Assembly (NCBI GenBank): GCA_003565195.1
Contig: PXCX01000115.1
Location: 1 to 12,110, forward strand
DNA: 12,110 nt
Direction: 5' to 3'
From: PVC group bacterium
Lineage (GTDB): Bacteria > Verrucomicrobiota > Kiritimatiellia > CAIKKV01 > PXCX01
Shown here in pieces: positions 8,602-12,110 of the stretch; the first letter of the stretch is position 1, and each line of letters opens with the position of its first letter. Both the position numbers and the translations under genes were made by a program. The notes beneath the pieces were generated by a model. The model saw only the letters and a program-made list of their open reading frames with translations, was not told the DNA's origin and searched no databases.

Positions 8602-9751
8602 AAATTTTGGCGGTTTCCCGCGCGGTACGTTCCCAACTGAATTGGTGTGCCCGCTGGACTCCTGCCCGGCGTAACCGTTCGCGCAAGGCGGGTTCCATCA
8701 GGATGCGGACAATCGCATTTGCCAGCGTGCCTTTGATATCCGGATCGATCACTAAAGCGGCATCTCCCGCGACTTCGGGCAGTGATCCTCGATTCGAGCA
8801 GACCACCGGTGTCCCGCAGGCCATGGCCTCGATGACCGGTAAGCCGAAACCTTCGTAATAGGAGGGTAAGGCCAGTAGGTCAGCCTCACGATAGGCTTGT
8901 ACCAGTTGTGAGTCACTCAGGTATCCGGTCCATTCAACCACCGGTTCCAACCCCAGGGCGCGTGCGGTTTGGCGCGCTTCGGGATAACGCGGATCGGGAG
9001 GTCCGGCAATCCGTAGGGTCACCGGGAACGGGCAGGTGGCGCTTACCTGTTGCAGCGCATAAATCAGGCCGACCAGGTTTTTATAGGGATCGGCACGGCC
9101 GACATAAAGCACGTTGCGTCGGCGGTTGTCGTCCAGGCCGCCGGTGGGCGGCAGCCGGCTGGGCGGACTGAACAAGCGGGTATCGACGCCGCATGGAATG
9201 GCCACGACATCGGAATGACGCGATGCCGGCACCTTGAGTTCACGGATCACATCGCGACGCGCTGCGTTGCTGTCGCTGATTACAATATGAGCCCGGCGTC
9301 CGATTTCGATCATCAAACGGCGGTAGATGAAGAAGAAACGGTGTTTCACGGATTTGGGTGCGGCATTAGGGAAAAGCAACGGGATCACGTCGTGAATGGT
9401 GACAACTGCCTTGATACGGCCTTGCCGGTGCCTGGGGAAGGCCGGCAACGGTATCAGGTAATTGGTTGAATGCCATACGTCGATACATTCACGGCGCAAC
9501 CAGCTCGACAGCCTGAGCTGTCCCCAAGGGCTGAAAAGGTTGAACGGCAACATCACGGCACGGCAGGAACCGGACGCCGCGCTGATGACCGGATCGTTCA
9601 TAATCCGGTCGCGACAGACGGGATCATGAAAGAAAAGCATATATCGGTTTTCCGGCACATGCGTCGCAAGCGCCCGGATCAGGGCGGCGGTGTAGGCGCC
9701 GATACCGGAGGTTTCACGAAACAGCCAGCGGGCATCGATCCCAACATTCAT
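8576..9751 (-). CDS. GT4 glycosyltransferase, MtfB-like (391 aa)
   Basis: Predicted GT4 retaining glycosyltransferase of surface or exopolysaccharide assembly, cytoplasmic or peripheral to the membrane. It starts with MNVGIDARWLFRETSGIGAY, the glycine-rich opening of the MtfB-like subgroup, and has VTIHDVIPLLFP (117-128) in the acceptor domain. The donor domain carries VLYVGRADPYKN (214-225) with Arg219 and Lys224, and the E-x7-E motif EGFGLPVIE (300-308) followed by ACGTPVVCSNRGSLPEVAGD. The length is normal. Its ATG overlaps the stop of the preceding gene as ATGA (9748-9751), a translational-coupling arrangement; a weak GGAG lies 9 bases upstream. The sugar donor and acceptor are not deducible. 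Confidence 0.9.
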   Translation of the reverse strand: MNVGIDARWLFRETSGIGAYTAALIRALATHVPENRYMLFFHDPVCRDRIMNDPVISAASGSCRAVMLPFNLFSPWGQLRLSSWLRRECIDVWHSTNYLIPLPAFPRHRQGRIKAVVTIHDVIPLLFPNAAPKSVKHRFFFIYRRLMIEIGRRAHIVISDSNAARRDVIRELKVPASRHSDVVAIPCGVDTRLFSPPSRLPPTGGLDDNRRRNVLYVGRADPYKNLVGLIYALQQVSATCPFPVTLRIAGPPDPRYPEARQTARALGLEPVVEWTGYLSDSQLVQAYREADLLALPSYYEGFGLPVIEAMACGTPVVCSNRGSLPEVAGDAALVIDPDIKGTLANAIVRILMEPALRERLRRAGVQRAHQFSWERTARETAKIYEHVNDLA

Positions 9752-10881
9752 GACAGTACGCTCCGGTAAACATCCCAGGTGCGCCGGGCGGTATCAGTCC
9801 AACGGTAACGCGCGGCATGTTGTCGGCCGCTATCGCGCCGACAGGTCTGTTGCGTCCTGTTTTCCTGTAACAGATCGCTGACGGCCGCTGCCCAGAGATC
9901 GGCATCGAGGCTTCCCGGTCTTACTACCGCGGGCGTATCCAGAATTTCCGGCAGGGCGCCACCCTCGGAACTGATCACCGGGGTTCCGCATGCCAGCGCT
10001 TCGAGCGGAGGAAAACCGAACCCTTCATAAAATGATGGAAACAAAAATGCGTCGGCGCCGCTGTACAACGCGGGCAATAACGGTTCCGGGACATGCGACA
10101 AGATACGGATGTCCGTCGCGCGCGGCGATCGGCGCAGTCGTTCCAGAATCGATTCCGTCCGCCATCCCGGCGCGCCGGCAATGGCCAGTAAACCGTCGTA
10201 GTCCGTGTCCAGACGTTCAAGGATATCTGCCAGGAAAGTGTGGTTCTTGCGCGGTTCAAGCGTGCCCACCGTCAGCAAATAGGGGCGTTCCAAGCCGAGT
10301 GTCGCGCGCATGGCCGCCACCGCCGCCTGGTCCGCCGGTTGAAACCCCGAATCCACGCCTAGATGGGTCACGTGAATCCGGGCCGGATCAACCGCGAGAG
10401 TATCCGCGATTTCGGAGGCGCTGAAATGGGAAATGGTGATAACCGCATCCGCACGCCTAAAAGAATGCGGAATTGTCGCGTTTAAATGTTGTAAATTGCG
10501 TTGTTCCGCATATTGCGGGAACCGCAGAAACGATAGGTCGTGAATCGTCATCACCGATCGTCCCCGCCGCAACGGCGGTATCGTGAAGTTGGGGAAGTGA
10601 TAAACGTCGGCCGGTCCGGCCAAAACCGAAAAATCCGGATAGGGTAACAGGCGCCAGGCAGCGTTTAGCCAGCGACCGGGCAGGACGCGACACGGTCGGA
10701 TACGCGTTCCGGGAATGCGTGGCGGTTTGGCGGTTCGGCGGAAATCGGAATAAAACAGGCATACCGAACTGCCGCCCTCGGCGGCTGCCAGCGGGCCGAG
10801 ATGTTCAACCAGCCGGCGCGTATAACGGCCGACGCCCGCCATTTGAGTGACGGCAGACTGGAAATCGATGCAAATATCCAT
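9748..10881 (-). CDS. GT4 glycosyltransferase, first gene of operon (377 aa)
   Basis: Predicted GT4 retaining glycosyltransferase, paralogous in layout to its downstream neighbour. The N-terminus MDICIDFQSAVTQMAGVGRY aligns with the usual GT4 glycine loop, which is why the ATG at 10881 is preferred over an in-frame GTG at 10938; the longer form would add 19 uncharacteristic residues and overlap the opposing gene's promoter. MTIHDLSFLRFP (111-122) marks the acceptor domain. LLTVGTLEPRKNH (202-214) has the phosphate-binding Arg211/Lys212, and EGFGFPPLE (286-294) is the E-x7-E motif, followed by ACGTPVISSEGGALPEI. The ribosome site is weak. This is the promoter-proximal gene of the glycosyltransferase operon and diverges from the zinc-ribbon gene across 86 bases; I found no convincing promoter for this direction. 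Donor sugar unknown. Confidence 0.88.
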   Translation of the reverse strand: MDICIDFQSAVTQMAGVGRYTRRLVEHLGPLAAAEGGSSVCLFYSDFRRTAKPPRIPGTRIRPCRVLPGRWLNAAWRLLPYPDFSVLAGPADVYHFPNFTIPPLRRGRSVMTIHDLSFLRFPQYAEQRNLQHLNATIPHSFRRADAVITISHFSASEIADTLAVDPARIHVTHLGVDSGFQPADQAAVAAMRATLGLERPYLLTVGTLEPRKNHTFLADILERLDTDYDGLLAIAGAPGWRTESILERLRRSPRATDIRILSHVPEPLLPALYSGADAFLFPSFYEGFGFPPLEALACGTPVISSEGGALPEILDTPAVVRPGSLDADLWAAAVSDLLQENRTQQTCRRDSGRQHAARYRWTDTARRTWDVYRSVLS

Positions 10882-10896
10882 AAACGACTTAAACTG

Positions 10897-10924
10897 TTGC
10901 AATGCATACGGAATTGGATAGAAT
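10897..10924 (+). promoter_or_regulatory. Candidate promoter of the zinc-ribbon/rsmI pair
   Basis: TTGCAA (10897-10902) and TAGAAT (10919-10924) are spaced by 16 bases, a reasonable sigma70 match, in the 86-base gap between divergent genes. The leader before the ATG at 10968 would be about 37 bases. The heptamer GTTGCAA occurs twice (10896-10902 and 10945-10951), the first copy overlapping the -35 box; it may be coincidence or a binding site. Confidence 0.5.
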
Positions 10925-10967
10925 AGTGGCACAGACACGCAAAAGTTGCAAGCAGGAATGGAGAACG

Positions 10968-11159
10968 ATGAGTCAGCAATTTCAAAATCTTAAAGCGTCT
11001 GAACTTTATTGTCCGCGTTGTCGCAGTGCGCAGCCGGTGGGCGAAAAACTGATGCTGGTTTTGCCGCGCAGCGAGCTGCATGAATACCGTTGCCGGGTAT
11101 GCGGCGAATCGGTGGGCACGCGCGAGGCGCAACGCGACGTTCAACTGGTATTGCCTTGA
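10968..11159 (+). CDS. Small zinc-ribbon protein (63 aa), rsmI partner
   Basis: A small, probably cytoplasmic protein with a CxxC-x23-CxxC zinc ribbon: Cys15/Cys18 (CPRC) and Cys42/Cys45 (CRVC), with a conserved-looking core of PVGEKLMLVLPRSELHEY between the knuckles. The ATG at 10968 is chosen because GGAG (10960-10963) lies 4 bases upstream; the in-frame ATG at 10902 lies within the -35 region of the likely promoter and would add an unrelated N-terminus. Its TGA (11157-11159) shares one base with the rsmI start (TGATG), implying co-transcription and coupled translation. Specific function is unknown; a nucleic-acid or ribosome-related role is a guess from the ribbon and the neighbour. Confidence 0.8.
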   Translation: MSQQFQNLKASELYCPRCRSAQPVGEKLMLVLPRSELHEYRCRVCGESVGTREAQRDVQLVLP

Positions 11160-11875
11160 TGAACGGGTTGTATATTGTGGGAACCCCGATCGGTAACCGT
11201 GCCGATATGCCGCCGCGCGCAGTTGATACCTTGCGTGCGGTCGATCAGATCCTGGCCCAAGATACCCGCCGTACCCGGCCGTTGTTGAGCGCCTTCGATA
11301 TTAAAAAACCATTGCGATCCTGCCATGGATTTAATGAAGCCGCAATTTCAGGCAATTTGTTGAAACGTTTACGCGGCGGCGAATCGATGGCGTTGGTCAC
11401 CGATTCGGGTATGCCGGCGGTCAGTGATCCGGGCGCCCGTTTGGTTACGGCCTGTCGCCAGGCCGGTATTCCGGTCCACGTAGTGCCCGGGCCGTCGGCG
11501 GTTACCGCGGCCGTGGCTGCCAGCGGATTCGGCGGGCACGGATTCGTTTTCGCGGGATTCGCTCCTCGTAAAATCGGTGCGCGTCAACGTTGTCTTGAAT
11601 CATGGGCGGATGCAGCGCTGCCCCTGGTTTTTTTCGAGTCTCCTCATCGGTTGTGCCGGTTTCTGAAAGATGTCGATACCGTTTTGGGCGATCGCGAATT
11701 GTACATCGGTCGTGAATTAACTAAGAAATTCGAGCAACACTACTGGGGTTGCGCAAGTTATTTGCTGCAGCATTTCGAGGATCATTTGCCACGCGGCGAA
11801 TTTGTCGTGGTCGTGGCGACAAGCGGCGCGGGAAGCGCGCTGCGCCACGATTCTGCGCCGCTGTCGCCGGTTTGA
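11159..11875 (+). CDS. rsmI: 16S rRNA C1402 2'-O-ribose methyltransferase, short form
   Basis: RsmI uses S-adenosylmethionine to methylate the 2'-hydroxyl of C1402 in 16S rRNA, in the decoding centre, on the 30S subunit in the cytoplasm. Family marks: LYIVGTPIGNRADMPPRAVDTL (residues 4-25, here given in parts LYIVGTPIGN and RADMPPRAVDTL), AQDTRRT (33-39), ALVTDSGMPAVSDPG (78-92), VVPGPSAV (108-115), FFESPHR (158-164) and ELTKKFE (186-192). The start overlaps the preceding stop (TGATG), so the in-frame ATG at 11090 inside the upstream gene is rejected. The product is 238 residues, against 286 for E. coli RsmI as I recall it. It stops soon after GEFVVVVA and so lacks the C-terminal helix-turn-helix segment. 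I saw no remnant of that segment downstream, so this looks like a natural short form, not a frameshift. Confidence 0.93.
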   Translation: MNGLYIVGTPIGNRADMPPRAVDTLRAVDQILAQDTRRTRPLLSAFDIKKPLRSCHGFNEAAISGNLLKRLRGGESMALVTDSGMPAVSDPGARLVTACRQAGIPVHVVPGPSAVTAAVAASGFGGHGFVFAGFAPRKIGARQRCLESWADAALPLVFFESPHRLCRFLKDVDTVLGDRELYIGRELTKKFEQHYWGCASYLLQHFEDHLPRGEFVVVVATSGAGSALRHDSAPLSPV

Positions 11876-11880
11876 AGCGG

Positions 11881-11909
11881 TTGACTTTATGCGCAAAATA
11901 AGGTAGAGT
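11881..11909 (+). promoter_or_regulatory. Candidate sigma70 promoter of the right-edge gene
   Basis: TTGACT (11881-11886) and TAGAGT (11904-11909) are separated by exactly 17 bases, directly after the rsmI stop codon. Both hexamers are close to consensus. A start near 11916 would give a leader of about 43 bases, so the gene at 11959 probably has its own promoter rather than relying on rsmI read-through. Confidence 0.6.
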
Positions 11910-11910
11910 A

Positions 11911-11952
11911 ACCAAGTGATGAGTCACTGGTAACAAGGTTCCCGATAAGGGG
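11911..11952 (+). promoter_or_regulatory. Structured 5' leader with hairpins
   Basis: ACCAAGTGA (11911-11919) pairs with TCACTGGT (11924-11931) around TGAG, giving 8 base pairs with one bulged A. A second, weak stem pairs CCC (11941-11943) with GGG (11949-11951, optionally 11950-11952), which overlaps the ribosome site AAGGGG (11947-11952). The first hairpin overlaps the expected transcription start, so it may instead be an operator. It matches no riboswitch class I know. Confidence 0.35.
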
Positions 11953-11958
11953 TTCGAC

Positions 11959-12110
11959 ATGCTCAATTCATCCCGTATATTGCAACCGTTATGTCGAGAT
12001 ATAAACGCGCTGATCGTTTGGCGGCGATATCCGTTTTTAGTGCGTTGCCTGCTGTTGGCGGTCATCGTCTTGCGGGTTTCGGGAGACCGCGCCGGTGCGG
12101 TTTCGCGAGC
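11959..12110 (+). CDS. Partial gene: N-terminus of membrane or exported protein
   Basis: An open frame from ATG 11959 runs off the right edge (50 complete codons). AAGGGG (11947-11952) lies 6 bases upstream, a near-ideal ribosome site, and a good promoter candidate precedes it. The visible peptide starts MLNSSRILQPLCRD and contains a basic stretch (WRRYPFLVR) followed by a hydrophobic core (CLLLAVIVL) and RVSGDRAGAVSRA, which resembles an extended signal peptide or signal anchor. No domain lies within the window, so the function cannot be named. Confidence 0.6.
   Translation, partial: MLNSSRILQPLCRDINALIVWRRYPFLVRCLLLAVIVLRVSGDRAGAVSR

Noticed and set aside
9050..9469. 139-codon open frame on the + strand opposite a glycosyltransferase
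   Set aside because: Shadow of the GT4 gene on the other strand, which has intact family motifs.
10882..10938. GTG start extending the first glycosyltransferase by 19 residues
   Set aside because: The GT4 N-terminus begins at the ATG at 10881, and the extension would overlap the opposing promoter.
10665..11144. 159-codon open frame on the - strand across the divergent promoter region
   Set aside because: It runs antisense to the zinc-ribbon gene and overlaps a GT4 gene out of frame; the peptide matches no family.
11876..11958. Small RNA gene (for example RNase P RNA) downstream of rsmI
   Set aside because: The interval is only 83 bases and shows none of the conserved RNase P RNA elements; a promoter and leader explain it better.
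1..12110. CRISPR array, tRNA, rRNA, insertion sequence or integration site
   Set aside because: No regularly spaced repeats, cloverleaf, transposase motif or paired terminal repeats were seen by eye; this does not replace a tool search.

Overview
The window looks like bacterial chromosomal DNA from a Gram-negative, polysaccharide-handling organism. It has Shine-Dalgarno led genes, sigma70-like promoters, tightly packed glycosyltransferase genes, and a polysaccharide lyase with a classical signal peptide. A very large multidomain GH42-like protein together with a family 8 polysaccharide lyase is an inventory I associate with the Planctomycetota-Verrucomicrobiota-Lentisphaerota-Kiritimatiellota group. 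That placement is an inference; nothing here (no rRNA or other marker) fixes the taxon.

Layout from left to right: (1) 1-205, no supportable gene. (2) 275-5071 (+), a 1598-residue GH42/GH-A-like protein without a signal peptide, preceded by a candidate promoter (206-234). (3) 5072-5164, a short convergent intergenic region with a hairpin that may terminate both neighbours. (4) 5165-7378 (-), a secreted family 8 polysaccharide lyase (hyaluronate/chondroitin AC/xanthan lyase family), visibly more AT-rich than its neighbours. (5) 7453-10881 (-), three GT4 glycosyltransferases in one operon, joined by a 4-nt and a 26-nt overlap. (6) A divergent promoter region. (7) 10968-11875 (+), a 63-residue zinc-ribbon protein overlapping by one base with rsmI (16S rRNA C1402 ribose methyltransferase), here without its usual C-terminal helix-turn-helix domain. 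(8) 11881-12110 (+), a strong-looking promoter, a structured leader and the first 50 codons of a gene for a membrane-anchored or exported protein, cut by the window end.

How the genes may work together: the three glycosyltransferases probably build part of a surface or exopolysaccharide on the cytoplasmic face. The lyase lies 74 bp downstream on the same strand, so it may be co-transcribed and act on the cell's own polymer, or it may be an acquired catabolic gene. The GH42-like giant could process oligosaccharides, but its substrate is unknown. The zinc-ribbon/rsmI pair and the trailing gene are probably housekeeping. No flippase, polymerase, transporter, mobile element, CRISPR array, tRNA or rRNA was seen. 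I did not find a clearly new defence or regulatory system; the most unusual items are the giant GH42-like protein, the lyase's variant active-site segment and its company, and the short RsmI.
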